From NCBI GenBank assembly GCA_016234595.1, contig JACRBG010000017.1, forward strand, positions 1 to 64,000: 64,000 bases of DNA, read 5' to 3'. Of the stretch, positions 45,637 through 53,451 are shown in pieces. The notes beneath the pieces were generated by a model, which did no database searches, was not told where the DNA came from, and saw nothing but the letters and a program-made list of their open reading frames with translations. Position 1 is the stretch's first letter. Each line of letters starts with the position of its first letter. Both the position numbers and the translations under genes were made by a program. This DNA is from Chloroflexota bacterium. GTDB lineage: Bacteria; Chloroflexota; Anaerolineae; Aggregatilineales; J027.

Positions 45637-45744
45637 GTGTTTGCAACACCTCCATGCCCCCGCAGGAAATTTCAGGGATGCGATTGTACCAAAATTAAAC
45701 CAGAAAAGCTTATCCCATCATGCCGTTTGCGCTCTTTACTTTCT

Positions 45745-45773
45745 TTGACGAAAATAGTATGGCAAGGTAAACT
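45745..45773 (+). promoter_or_regulatory. Sigma-70 promoter of first S1-domain gene
   Basis: TTGACG, 17-bp spacer, TAAACT; start near 45780, about 92 bp before ATG 45872. This placement argues against any earlier start codon. Confidence 0.6.
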
Positions 45774-45871
45774 TATTTTCGGTGCTTTCCATCAGCTTAT
45801 TGGTTGGTGGGCGAGCCTTTCCGATATTGATCGGAAAACATTCGTACAAACAAGGTGGTATAGCAAAATCA

Positions 45872-47143
45872 ATGGGTATTGATAAGAACAACCAGCCGTC
45901 ACAAGAAGTCCCTCCGACTCCCAATCGTTCCGAGAATGACGAGGCACGCAATAGTTTCTTGGAACTGCTGGAGGAGTCTTCCTATGACTATAAGCCTCCG
46001 CGTCGTGGGGAAATCCGCAATGCCATCATCATGCAGATTGACCGCAATGAAATTATCGTGGACTTAGGGGCGAAGCAAGATGGCATCGTTACCTCACAAG
46101 ATATGGAACGGCTTGATCCAACCTTTCGCAATTCACTCAAAGTTGGGCAAGAAGTCCCGGTTTATGTCCTCCAAACCCGCGACAGCGATGGCAACCTCAT
46201 TGTAAGCATCAACATGGGCCTCCAACAATATGATTGGGAAAAGGCCGCTGAGTTGATGAAGACTGAGGAAGTAGTCAGGGTCGAAGTTGCTGGTCACAAT
46301 CGAGGAGGCGTTTTGGTTCGCTGGAATCGTCTCGAAGGTTTCATTCCTTCCTCGCATATGGTGACAGTCGCTCCCGGATTACAATCCACTGATCGCCGCG
46401 ATGCTTTGGATGACCTGAAAGATACCCGCCAAACCTTGACGGTTAAAGTCATCGAGGTCAACCCAGACCGCCGTCGTCTTATCTTCTCTGAACGTGAAGC
46501 CCAACGTGAAGCCCGTGCTCAACAAAAAGCCAAGTTGCTGTCGGAACTTAAAGAGGGCGACGAAGTGGACGGCACGGTGACAGGCCTGCGTGACTTTGGC
46601 GCGTTTGTCAATTTAGGTGGCGCCGATGGCCTAATTCACGTTTCAGAACTCGCATGGCATCGCGTTGACCACCCACGCGATGTGCTAAACGTTGGCGATG
46701 TTATCAAGGTCTATATTTTGAGCCTAGACCGCGATACCAACCGGATTGCACTTAGCCGTAAGCGCCTGCTCAAAGACCCATGGGCCAACGCCATTGAAAC
46801 CTATCACGAGGGCCAGCTAGTTGAAGGCACTGTGACTAATGTAGTAGATTTCGGTGCCTTTATCGCCTTAGATGATGGCCTAGAGGGTTTGCTACACCTG
46901 AGCGAAATGGGCGATGGGTCACTCAAAGAACCCTATAGCTATGTCAAAAAAGGTGATCGGTTGCAGTTACGCATCAGTCGCCTAGAACCAGAACGCCGCC
47001 GCGTTGGTTTTACACAGCGTTGGGGTACAGAACAAGGTCAACCGGATGAAGGTGATCCAGAACAACCCAGTGAACCACCAGTCGAAGACTTAGGCGAAGA
47101 TTTAGGCGAAAGCCCAGCAGAAAGCAACGAAACGGCAGAATAA
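45872..47143 (+). CDS. S1-domain RNA-binding protein (ribosomal protein S1-like), copy 1
   Basis: 423 residues with four S1 (OB-fold) domains, about 45-115, 130-205, 225-300 and 310-380. The third and fourth are closest to consensus (GTVTGLRDFGAFVNLGGADGLIHVSEL, then GTVTNVVDFGAFIALDDGLEGLLHLSEM). An acidic, low-complexity C-terminus follows. Ribosomal S1 of this short, four-domain type recruits mRNA to the 30S subunit in many bacteria. ATG 45872 was chosen for its fit to the promoter and the acidic N-terminus; AAGGTGG is 13 bp upstream. A paralogue follows 321 bp later. Confidence 0.88.
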   Translation: MGIDKNNQPSQEVPPTPNRSENDEARNSFLELLEESSYDYKPPRRGEIRNAIIMQIDRNEIIVDLGAKQDGIVTSQDMERLDPTFRNSLKVGQEVPVYVLQTRDSDGNLIVSINMGLQQYDWEKAAELMKTEEVVRVEVAGHNRGGVLVRWNRLEGFIPSSHMVTVAPGLQSTDRRDALDDLKDTRQTLTVKVIEVNPDRRRLIFSEREAQREARAQQKAKLLSELKEGDEVDGTVTGLRDFGAFVNLGGADGLIHVSELAWHRVDHPRDVLNVGDVIKVYILSLDRDTNRIALSRKRLLKDPWANAIETYHEGQLVEGTVTNVVDFGAFIALDDGLEGLLHLSEMGDGSLKEPYSYVKKGDRLQLRISRLEPERRRVGFTQRWGTEQGQPDEGDPEQPSEPPVEDLGEDLGESPAESNETAE

Positions 47144-47158
47144 GCCGATTCAATTTCT

Positions 47159-47174
47159 AAAAAATAACTTTTTT
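47159..47174. repeat. A6-TAAC-T6 hairpin, identical to 14064-14079
   Basis: The 16-mer AAAAAATAACTTTTTT occurs here, 16 bp after the first S1 stop, and again at 14064-14079. It can form a weak AT hairpin ending in T6, so it may act as a poor terminator. Confidence 0.35.
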
Positions 47175-47221
47175 GCAAGTGCCGATTCAAAATTTTTCGC
47201 CTCGATTGGTTAAAATCAGGT

Positions 47222-47250
47222 TTGACAGCTAGGGCATCGCGTATTAAAAT
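47222..47250 (+). promoter_or_regulatory. Strong sigma-70 promoter of second S1-domain gene
   Basis: Perfect TTGACA, 17-bp spacer, TAAAAT. Predicted start near 47257, leaving a leader of about 208 nt. Confidence 0.75.
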
Positions 47251-47256
47251 CCTGCC

Positions 47257-47464
47257 AGTCAAATTTGAAGAGGGGCGCGCTTCGGCGCGAGCTATGTTCT
47301 GTTGTTTTCAACACCTTTCTGTTCAGCACCGTTTCATCGCGGTTTCTTGAATTGTAATCTGACAAAAGAACGGCTCTAGTCGGTTAGTCCCCACCGACAA
47401 GATGCCGTTTTTTAGGCTTGTCTTTGACAAGTTTTTACTAACGTTCGTATAAGTAGGGACGTGT
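47257..47464 (+). promoter_or_regulatory. Structured leader of second S1-domain gene
   Basis: The leader holds a CGCGC-TTCG-GCGCG tetraloop hairpin (47276-47289) and a two-tier intrinsic terminator (47369-47413) 52 bp before the ATG. Such an arrangement suggests control by attenuation, possibly autogenous as in other ribosomal protein leaders. Confidence 0.5.
47369..47413 (+). terminator. Intrinsic terminator inside the S1 leader
   Basis: Outer arms AACGGC/GCCGTT (47369-47374, 47404-47409) and inner GTCGGT/ACCGAC (47379-47384, 47393-47398), followed by six T. Confidence 0.75.
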
Positions 47465-48751
47465 ATGGAGAAATCTCCCACAATGGGAAACAAGTTCGAT
47501 AATGAGATAATGGATTTTGCGACACTGCTAGAAGAGTCCTTTAAAAAGGGCTTGCCAGAACGCGGTGATATTGTTGCCGGCACAGTATTGGCCGTTGACC
47601 AACACGGCATGTTGGTTGACATCGGCATGAAAAATGACGGCTTTGTCTCACGCCAAGATATTGAGCGCCTCCAACGCGAGTCTGATTTCAGCATTGGTCA
47701 AGAAGTGATGGTCATGATTACCCGTATGGAAGACCAAGACGGGAATCTGTTGGTTTCAGTCTCACAGGCGATGCAAGCCGAAGACTGGACGAATGCCCAA
47801 AAGATTATGGATACGGGCGATGTCTGGAAAGGCATTGTGGCCGAAGCCAATCGTGGTGGCATTATCGTGCCCTTTGGCAATCTACGCGGGTTTGTACCCG
47901 CCAGCCATGTCATGGATTTGCCACGCGGCCTTTCCGAAGACGACCGCAAAGACTATATGCAAAAACTGGTTACCCAGCCGATTATGGTCAAGGTTATTGA
48001 AGTTAATCGCAAGCGCCGCCGTTTGGTCTTTAGCCAACGGGAAGCCATGCGTGAACAACGGACAGCCCACAAAGATAAGCTCCTCAACGAACTCAAAGAG
48101 GGTGCTATCTGTGAAGGTATCGTCTCTGGTCTACGCGATTTCGGTGCGTTCGTTGATCTCGGCGGGGCAGACGGCCTGATTCACATCAGTGAATTGGCAT
48201 GGCATCGCGTTCGTCACCCCCGTGAAGTGGTACAGGTCGGTGACAAAGTGCGAGTGTACGTCCTCAATCTCGACCAAGAAGGCAAGCGCATCGGCCTCTC
48301 GCTCAAGCGCCTGCAACCCAATCCTTGGGCACAAATTGAAGAAATGTATCACATCGGGCAATTGGTTCTGGGTGAAGTCAGCCGCGTCGCCCAATTTGGC
48401 GCCTTCATTCGCCTCGAACCCGGCATCGAAGCCCTGCTTCACAGTAGCCAAATCGCCAGCCCACCCCCCACCAACGTCGAACATCTCATTGCTCCCAGCC
48501 AAAAACTCCTGCTTCGTATCATCAGCATGGAATCAGACCGTCAACGTCTCGGCCTGAGCCTCAAAGAAGTCACCGAGAGCGAACGCATCAATTGGGCCAA
48601 CGAGCATGATATGGATCCAGAGAGCATCGGTCTTAAAGCTGGTGCAATCGCCAGCTATCAATATGCCGAAACTGAATCTGGCGAACCAGCTTTCGATGCA
48701 GTAGAATCTGAAACCGAAAACTTGGAAGATGTTGCCCCTGTTGGTGCATAA
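47465..48751 (+). CDS. rpsA: S1-domain RNA-binding protein (ribosomal protein S1-like), copy 2
   Basis: 428 residues with four S1 domains (about 30-100, 115-190, 205-280, 290-365) and an acidic tail. Collinear with copy 1 (RGDIVAGTVLAV, GGIIVPFGNLRGFVPASH, GIVSGLRDFGAFVDLGGADGLIHISELAWHRV, GEVSRVAQFGAFIRLEPGIEALLHSSQI). More regular than copy 1 and directly upstream of bS21, it is the better candidate for the ribosome-bound S1. Start ATG 47465 has only a weak AGGGA site; an ATG six codons later is possible. Confidence 0.9.
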   Translation: MEKSPTMGNKFDNEIMDFATLLEESFKKGLPERGDIVAGTVLAVDQHGMLVDIGMKNDGFVSRQDIERLQRESDFSIGQEVMVMITRMEDQDGNLLVSVSQAMQAEDWTNAQKIMDTGDVWKGIVAEANRGGIIVPFGNLRGFVPASHVMDLPRGLSEDDRKDYMQKLVTQPIMVKVIEVNRKRRRLVFSQREAMREQRTAHKDKLLNELKEGAICEGIVSGLRDFGAFVDLGGADGLIHISELAWHRVRHPREVVQVGDKVRVYVLNLDQEGKRIGLSLKRLQPNPWAQIEEMYHIGQLVLGEVSRVAQFGAFIRLEPGIEALLHSSQIASPPPTNVEHLIAPSQKLLLRIISMESDRQRLGLSLKEVTESERINWANEHDMDPESIGLKAGAIASYQYAETESGEPAFDAVESETENLEDVAPVGA

Positions 48752-48774
48752 TCCATTATCACTCATGTAAATTT

Positions 48775-48812
48775 CAGCAGGTCAGAAGAGGTGATACCTC
48801 TTTTACCTGCTG
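48775..48812 (+). promoter_or_regulatory. Strong two-tier hairpin between S1 and bS21 genes
   Basis: Perfect arms CAGCAGGT/ACCTGCTG (48775-48782, 48805-48812) enclose AAGAGGT/ACCTCTT (48786-48792, 48796-48802). No T run follows, so it looks more like a leader or processing structure than a terminator. The bS21 start is 38 bp downstream. Confidence 0.5.
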
Positions 48813-48850
48813 TTTGCCTGAATAACCCTGATGAAGGGGGGTGAAGCAGT

Positions 48851-49051
48851 ATGTCGCAGGTTGATCTACGTCCGGGTGAATCGCAAGAAGCACTGTTGAA
48901 GCGGTTCCGCAAGCAAATTGCCAAAGACGGCGTCTTGAGTACCGTCCGCCGCAAACGTTGGTACGTATCCAAGAGCGAACTCCGTCGCATCCAGAAAAAG
49001 AAGGCCGTCCGTCGCGCACGCCGCAAGCAACGCAAGATTAATGGCATCTGA
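48851..49051 (+). CDS. rpsU: Ribosomal protein bS21
   Basis: 66 residues. Small basic 30S protein; the pattern ALLKRFRKQIAKDGVLSTVRRKRWYVSK and a Lys/Arg-rich helix (KKKAVRRARRKQRK) identify it. It helps mRNA binding during initiation. GGGGGG stands about 7-10 bp before ATG. Probably cotranscribed with the second S1 gene. Confidence 0.95.
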   Translation: MSQVDLRPGESQEALLKRFRKQIAKDGVLSTVRRKRWYVSKSELRRIQKKKAVRRARRKQRKINGI

Positions 49052-49102
49052 TAGATGTCATGCTGGCGTATTTTAGGACAGCTTCCTAAATAGGAATTCA
49101 TC

Positions 49103-49138
49103 AGCGCAGTCTTAAAGTTTTTTAGGGCTGCGCTTTTT
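49103..49138 (+). terminator. Intrinsic terminator after bS21
   Basis: AGCGCAG/CTGCGCT (49103-49109, 49128-49134) followed by TTTTT. Confidence 0.75.
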
Positions 49139-49171
49139 GGTAAATTAGGGCTATTTCGTGCGCTAAACCCA

Positions 49172-49201
49172 TTGACCAGATTGATTAAGTAGATGTATGA
49201 T
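49172..49201 (+). promoter_or_regulatory. Sigma-70 promoter of infA
   Basis: TTGACC, 18-bp spacer, TATGAT; start near 49208, about 33 bp before ATG 49241. Confidence 0.6.
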
Positions 49202-49240
49202 AGCAATGTACAGATAAGTTATCCACTTCATGGAGACGCT

Positions 49241-49516
49241 ATGGCGAAAAAAGAAAAGGCTACTAAAGAAGGATCGAAGATTCTGGTTGAAGGCACAGTG
49301 GTTGAAGCCCTGCCCAATACCCAGTTTATGGTGGAATTGGAAAATGGTCATAGAGTGTTGGCCTATCTCGCAGGCCGGATGCGCAAACACTATATTCGCA
49401 TCTTGCTGGGAGATCGTGTACGGCTTGAATTGAGCGAATATGACCTCAATCGTGGTCGTATTACCTACCGCCTGCGTGACAACAACGATTCATTTTCAGA
49501 GGAAGCCCCTAGCTAA
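49241..49516 (+). CDS. infA: Translation initiation factor IF-1
   Basis: 91 residues, OB fold. Seen: [62 protein letters not shown], the nearly invariant IF-1 pattern, with a longer than usual Lys-rich N-terminus and acidic C-terminus. It occupies the 30S A site during initiation. GGAG lies 5 bp before ATG 49241. Unusually separate from the large ribosomal protein operons, next to S1 and bS21. Confidence 0.95.
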   Translation: MAKKEKATKEGSKILVEGTVVEALPNTQFMVELENGHRVLAYLAGRMRKHYIRILLGDRVRLELSEYDLNRGRITYRLRDNNDSFSEEAPS

Positions 49517-49670
49517 ACACCTCGCGTTGTCTCACAAAGTCTCATCTAGGGTGTCTCACAAGTGTCGTACCTGAGACTCTGCTTGCGACAAACCCGACTA
49601 ATCGAATACCCAGAAAGGATGTGCAGTATATAGAAATTTTCTGTATCACTGCATTTTATGCTTGCCTTGT

Positions 49671-49676
49671 TATAAT
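49671..49676 (+). promoter_or_regulatory. Possible -10 element
   Basis: TATAAT 46 bp before ATG 49722; the best -35 (CTGCAT at 16 bp) is weak. Confidence 0.35.
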
Positions 49677-49721
49677 AGCGTGCTGTTCGGCGCAGAGATC
49701 ATTTGATTTAAGGATTAGAAT

Positions 49722-50324
49722 ATGGCAAACGAAGCAACCCCACCTGAACAAGCAACCAAAGTCGAAAAGCCTGCTGCACCGCCAAAGCCCACCAACCCAA
49801 CGCAGATGCTCGAAATTATTACGTTTGCTTCCCTTGACGTTGTCGGGACTGAAAATTATTTACGCTATGGCCCCACCGGACCCTTACGCTATGTCAAGAG
49901 CATTCCCGAAGGGCATAATAGCCCCCAAAATCTTCATGCTACGCTTGAAATCAAGTCCGCATGGGAAAATGCTGCTGCGGTGACACATCAAATTACTTTT
50001 TGGCGTACCCATCATGCGCAGGGGGAAAAAGCTGTGTGGGCCAGCAATGATCGTGCCTTGCATACGCAAATGATGTGGGTGTGGGATTTTTATCGCATGT
50101 TAAGCTATTTTCAAATGCGCGTCGAACTGCCGATTGAACCCAATCAAGCGACCGGGGAATGGGCCATCCTGATCAATGAATTGCATGAAATTAAAGAGGA
50201 AGGGTCACTCATTTTGCGAGTCAACCCCAAATCGGGCGAAATCATTCAACGACACAACCTGACCTCGCCTAAGCAGATGACCATTGCTGACACCGAACCC
50301 AATTTACTCACCCAAAAGCCTTAA
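49722..50324 (+). CDS. Unknown soluble protein upstream of biotin carboxylase
   Basis: 200 residues. A Pro/Ala/Lys-rich N-terminus (about 1-28) precedes a mixed alpha/beta domain with aromatic motifs (MMWVWDFYRMLSYFQM; GEWAILINELHEIKEEGSLILRV). No signal, membrane helix or known motif. AAGGAT is 6 bp before ATG. It ends 27 bp before accC, so cotranscription is likely, but no functional link is recognised. Confidence 0.6.
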   Translation: MANEATPPEQATKVEKPAAPPKPTNPTQMLEIITFASLDVVGTENYLRYGPTGPLRYVKSIPEGHNSPQNLHATLEIKSAWENAAAVTHQITFWRTHHAQGEKAVWASNDRALHTQMMWVWDFYRMLSYFQMRVELPIEPNQATGEWAILINELHEIKEEGSLILRVNPKSGEIIQRHNLTSPKQMTIADTEPNLLTQKP

Positions 50325-50351
50325 TTCTGGCCTACCCGAAGGATAACTGTC

Positions 50352-51875
50352 ATGACAGACCAGATGCCCGTCATCAATATTAAGAAAATTCTGATCGCTA
50401 ATCGCGGTGAGATTGCCATCCGCATTATCCGGGCCTGCCGCGAACTTGGGATTCAATCAGTCGCAGTCTATTCCGATGTTGATCGGGAATCGCTGCATGT
50501 ACGCTATGCCGATGAAGCCTACCATATTGGGCCGCCTGCCCCGCGGGAAAGCTATTTGAATATCGAAAAACTGATTGATGTTGCCAAACGCGCCAAAGTA
50601 GATGCGGTACATCCAGGTTATGGCTTTTTGAGCGAACGTGCCCCTTTTGCCCAAGCGGTAATGGATGAGGGCTTGGTCTGGATTGGCCCACCTCCATCGG
50701 CCATCAACGCAATGGGCGATAAAGAGGCAGCCCGTGAACGGATGAAAGCGGCGGGTGTTCCGGTTATTCCCGGCACCGAACCCGGCCTTTCTGACGAAGA
50801 GTTGCTGAATGCTGCCCATAATCTTATTGGTTATCCTCTGCTCCTCAAAGCTGCGGCAGGTGGCGGCGGCAAAGGGATGCGTATTGTACGCAGTCAAGCT
50901 GAACTACCCTCCGCATTGGAATCTGCCCGACGTGAAGCCCTCAGTGCTTTTGGTGATGGACGTGTGTATGTCGAACGGCTCGTCGAAAATGCCCGTCATA
51001 TCGAAATCCAAGTGCTGGCCGATCATTTTGGCAATGTCATCCATCTTTGCGAACGCGAATGTAGTATTCAACGTCGCCACCAAAAACTGGTCGAAGAAGC
51101 GCCCAGCGTCTTTGTAGACGATGATTTACGGGCCGCGATGGGCCTGATGGGTGTACGAGCCGCCCAAGCTGTAGGTTATGTTAGCGCCGGGACGATTGAA
51201 TGTTTGGTGGATAAAGACCGCAACTACTATTTTATGGAAATGAACACCCGTATTCAGGTTGAACACCCTGTCACGGAAATAATCACGGGTGTGGACTTGG
51301 TCAAAGAGCAAATTCGTATCGCTCGTGGACGTAAATTAGGCTTGACCCAAGACGAGGTCAAAATCAATGGTCATGCGATTGAGTGCCGCATCAACGCCGA
51401 AGACCCCTATAACGGATTTATGCCCTCGGCAGGACGTATCTCAACCTATATGGCTCCCAGTGGCCCCGGTGTACGGGTAGATAGCGGCATCTACGAAGGT
51501 TATGAAGTCACCCCCTTCTATGATTCGATGCTTGCCAAATTAATTTGTTGGGGGGAATCGCGTGGGGCGGCTTTGTTGAGAATGCGCCGTGCTTTGGACG
51601 AGTACAAAATTATGGGGCTAAAAACAAACGTCCCCTTCCATCAGAAATTACTGGATAGCCAGCGCTTCTTAGCAGGGCGTTTCGATACCAAATTTGTCGA
51701 GGAGCAGTTTGTGATGGAAGAAGAATCCACCACGCTCCGGCCTGATATGGCAGCGATTTTGGCGGCACTTGTTGAGCATGCCAATCGTCAGCAGGCGGCC
51801 CAAATTGTTAAACGCAATGCCCGCGACACCTCAAACTGGAAATGGATTTCCCGCTACGAAGGCATTCGTGGGTAG
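50352..51875 (+). CDS. accC: Biotin carboxylase subunit of acyl-CoA carboxylase
   Basis: 507 residues: canonical AccC (about 450) plus a C-terminal extension of about 50. It carboxylates biotin on the carrier protein with ATP and bicarbonate. Seen: KILIANRGEIAIRIIRACRELG; HPGYGFLSE; the ATP-grasp glycine loop KAAAGGGGKGMR; ERECSIQRRHQK; and the catalytic EMNTRIQVEHPVTE. No biotin carrier or carboxyltransferase gene adjoins, so the partner (acetyl- or propionyl-CoA carboxylase) is unknown. AAGGAT precedes ATG. Confidence 0.93.
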   Translation: MTDQMPVINIKKILIANRGEIAIRIIRACRELGIQSVAVYSDVDRESLHVRYADEAYHIGPPAPRESYLNIEKLIDVAKRAKVDAVHPGYGFLSERAPFAQAVMDEGLVWIGPPPSAINAMGDKEAARERMKAAGVPVIPGTEPGLSDEELLNAAHNLIGYPLLLKAAAGGGGKGMRIVRSQAELPSALESARREALSAFGDGRVYVERLVENARHIEIQVLADHFGNVIHLCERECSIQRRHQKLVEEAPSVFVDDDLRAAMGLMGVRAAQAVGYVSAGTIECLVDKDRNYYFMEMNTRIQVEHPVTEIITGVDLVKEQIRIARGRKLGLTQDEVKINGHAIECRINAEDPYNGFMPSAGRISTYMAPSGPGVRVDSGIYEGYEVTPFYDSMLAKLICWGESRGAALLRMRRALDEYKIMGLKTNVPFHQKLLDSQRFLAGRFDTKFVEEQFVMEEESTTLRPDMAAILAALVEHANRQQAAQIVKRNARDTSNWKWISRYEGIRG

Positions 51876-51882
51876 TAGGAGA

Positions 51883-51911
51883 AAGGCGGGCATTAAAACC
51901 CGCTTTTTTAT
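51883..51911 (+). terminator. Intrinsic terminator after accC
   Basis: GCGGG/CCCGC (51887-51891, 51900-51904) extended by A/T pairs across a bulge, then TTTTTT; it overlaps the end of the convergent moaA gene. Confidence 0.7.
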
Positions 51912-52888
51912 CCCCCTATTTGGCTCATAACGCGGGTTAGGGGAATCACATTGCTGCCCAGTTCATGCCCCCATGGCTTCTGCCAAATGCCATCCAAAAT
52001 CACCTGCTTCAAATCTTCGAGGGTCGCGCCCTGACGCAAGGGGGTTAATAAATCAACTTCTTTGTCCTTGAGCAGGCACAAACGTAGTACGCCATCGGCA
52101 GTTAAACGTGCACGGTTACAACTGGCACAGAAGGGTTCAGTTACACTGCTAATCAGGCCAATTGTACCCTGTGCCCCCGGCAATCTGTACAACCGTGCTT
52201 CGCCATCTAACCGCCCATTGTCCACTAATTCCATTGGGCCAAGCGCATCTTCAATGATTTGACGGATTTCGACATCCGTTACGATTTGTTGTTGAGCAAA
52301 ATCAGCCACATCCGCAAACGGCATCATCTCAATAAAACGGAATTGCCATGGGCGATTAATCGTCAGTTCGGCCAACGAGGGAACGTCATCGTCATTAAAA
52401 CCACGCACCACCACGGCATTCAATTTGAGAGGCGTAAGGCCAGCTTCCTCTGAAGCCAAAATTCCATTCCACACATCGTCCAATTTGCCCCAACGGGTAA
52501 TCCGGCGGAATTTAGTGGGATCAAGCGTATCAATACTGATATTGACGCGATCCAAACCTGCTTCTTTGAGTGGTTGAGCCAAGTGCCCCAGCAGCACACC
52601 ATTGGTCGTCATCGCAATCTGTCGGACGCCTTCCATCTGACGCAGTTCACGCACAATCTCAACAATATTGGCGCGGATGGTGGGTTCGCCCCCGGTCAGG
52701 CGGAACTTACTAAACCCAAGTTCAGCAAAAAGGCGTAAAAGCAAAACCAACTCATCGTCTTGCATCAATTCTGCATTAGGCCGGAATACAATATCCTCCG
52801 GCATACAATAGACACAGCGTAAATTACACTTGTCAGTGAGCGAAACTCGAAGATATTGGATATTGCGTCCAAAACGATCTAGGGGCAT
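51908..52888 (-). CDS. moaA: GTP 3',8-cyclase (molybdenum cofactor synthesis)
   Basis: 326 residues. A radical-SAM enzyme converting GTP to 3',8-cyclo-GTP, first step of molybdopterin synthesis. The N-terminal cluster motif is Cys21-N-L-R-Cys25-V-Y-Cys28. SAM-binding RLTGGEPTIR follows, and the C-terminal second cluster is in EPFCASCNRARLTADGVLRLC. The protein ends in Gly-Gly, as MoaA requires. ATG 52888 chosen (a TTG eight codons upstream lacks a site). No other moa gene is in the window. Confidence 0.95.
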   Translation of the reverse strand: MPLDRFGRNIQYLRVSLTDKCNLRCVYCMPEDIVFRPNAELMQDDELVLLLRLFAELGFSKFRLTGGEPTIRANIVEIVRELRQMEGVRQIAMTTNGVLLGHLAQPLKEAGLDRVNISIDTLDPTKFRRITRWGKLDDVWNGILASEEAGLTPLKLNAVVVRGFNDDDVPSLAELTINRPWQFRFIEMMPFADVADFAQQQIVTDVEIRQIIEDALGPMELVDNGRLDGEARLYRLPGAQGTIGLISSVTEPFCASCNRARLTADGVLRLCLLKDKEVDLLTPLRQGATLEDLKQVILDGIWQKPWGHELGSNVIPLTRVMSQIGG

Positions 52889-53303
52889 GTTGGTTATTCC
52901 ATCCGCCAGCAAAATGACTTATTTATTTGACTATTCTACTCTGCAAAAGTTACATCTGGATTACAGCACAATAATTTTTCTAATATTTGTTTGCATAATT
53001 CAATGATACCCAAGTTTTTTGTCCAAAACAAGTAAAAGCCAACCGCTTACTGCGTTATAAAATCTATCCACCCCCAAACAAACCAAATTCTAACTTTTAG
53101 CGCAGGGCGATTGCTCATCGGGCAAGTCCAATGAAGTTCATTTTTTCCATATAAACTCCCCTTATCTAAAAATTTTAAGGTTGACGTTAAACGCCCTTAA
53201 CCATAACCTTTTTGGAGTTTACAAACCGAATTTTAGCCCCCAATAGTACCCAAGTCCTGTATGTGGAACAGGTGTGCATGTGATAGAGTAGTGGTCATTC
53301 GGA
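52889..53303. other. Long AT-rich gap between divergent moaA and nrdR
   Basis: No coding frame is convincing. Short hairpins occur (for example CCTGT/ACAGG near 53255) but no recognised riboswitch. Regulatory sequence for moaA probably lies here. Confidence 0.4.
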
Positions 53304-53319
53304 ACACCATATACAGTGT
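53304..53319. promoter_or_regulatory. NrdR box 1
   Basis: ACACCATATACAGTGT matches the palindromic NrdR-box form (ACAC-ATATAT-GTGT-like). Box 2 begins exactly 31 bp later. It abuts a possible -35 TTTAAA at 53319-53324. Confidence 0.7.
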
Positions 53320-53334
53320 TTAAAAAATCGCCAA

Positions 53335-53350
53335 CCACCATATATGGGGG
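53335..53350. promoter_or_regulatory. NrdR box 2
   Basis: CCACCATATATGGGGG shares CACCATATA with box 1 and covers a possible -10 TATATG (53341-53346). The 31-bp offset (three helical turns) is the known spacing of NrdR box pairs. Confidence 0.55.
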
Positions 53351-53451
53351 TATGTACCCCAAAAGACATGGTGGACTGTGATACTTTTTTCCCTGTTCCA
53401 AAAACGGGTCAGGTTGGAAAAAATTCAGATTTATTTAACCAAGTAGGGAAT

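Noticed and set aside
45782-45871. Earlier start for the first S1 protein
   Set aside because: The predicted transcription start is about 45780, leaving no room for a ribosome site, and the extra residues do not resemble S1 proteins.
49530-49562. Short direct repeats GTCTCACAA after infA
   Set aside because: Two 9-bp copies only, no symmetry, promoter or known site; most likely chance.
53344-53451. Earlier start for NrdR
   Set aside because: It would overlap the second NrdR box and core promoter; the family begins at MRCPYCG.
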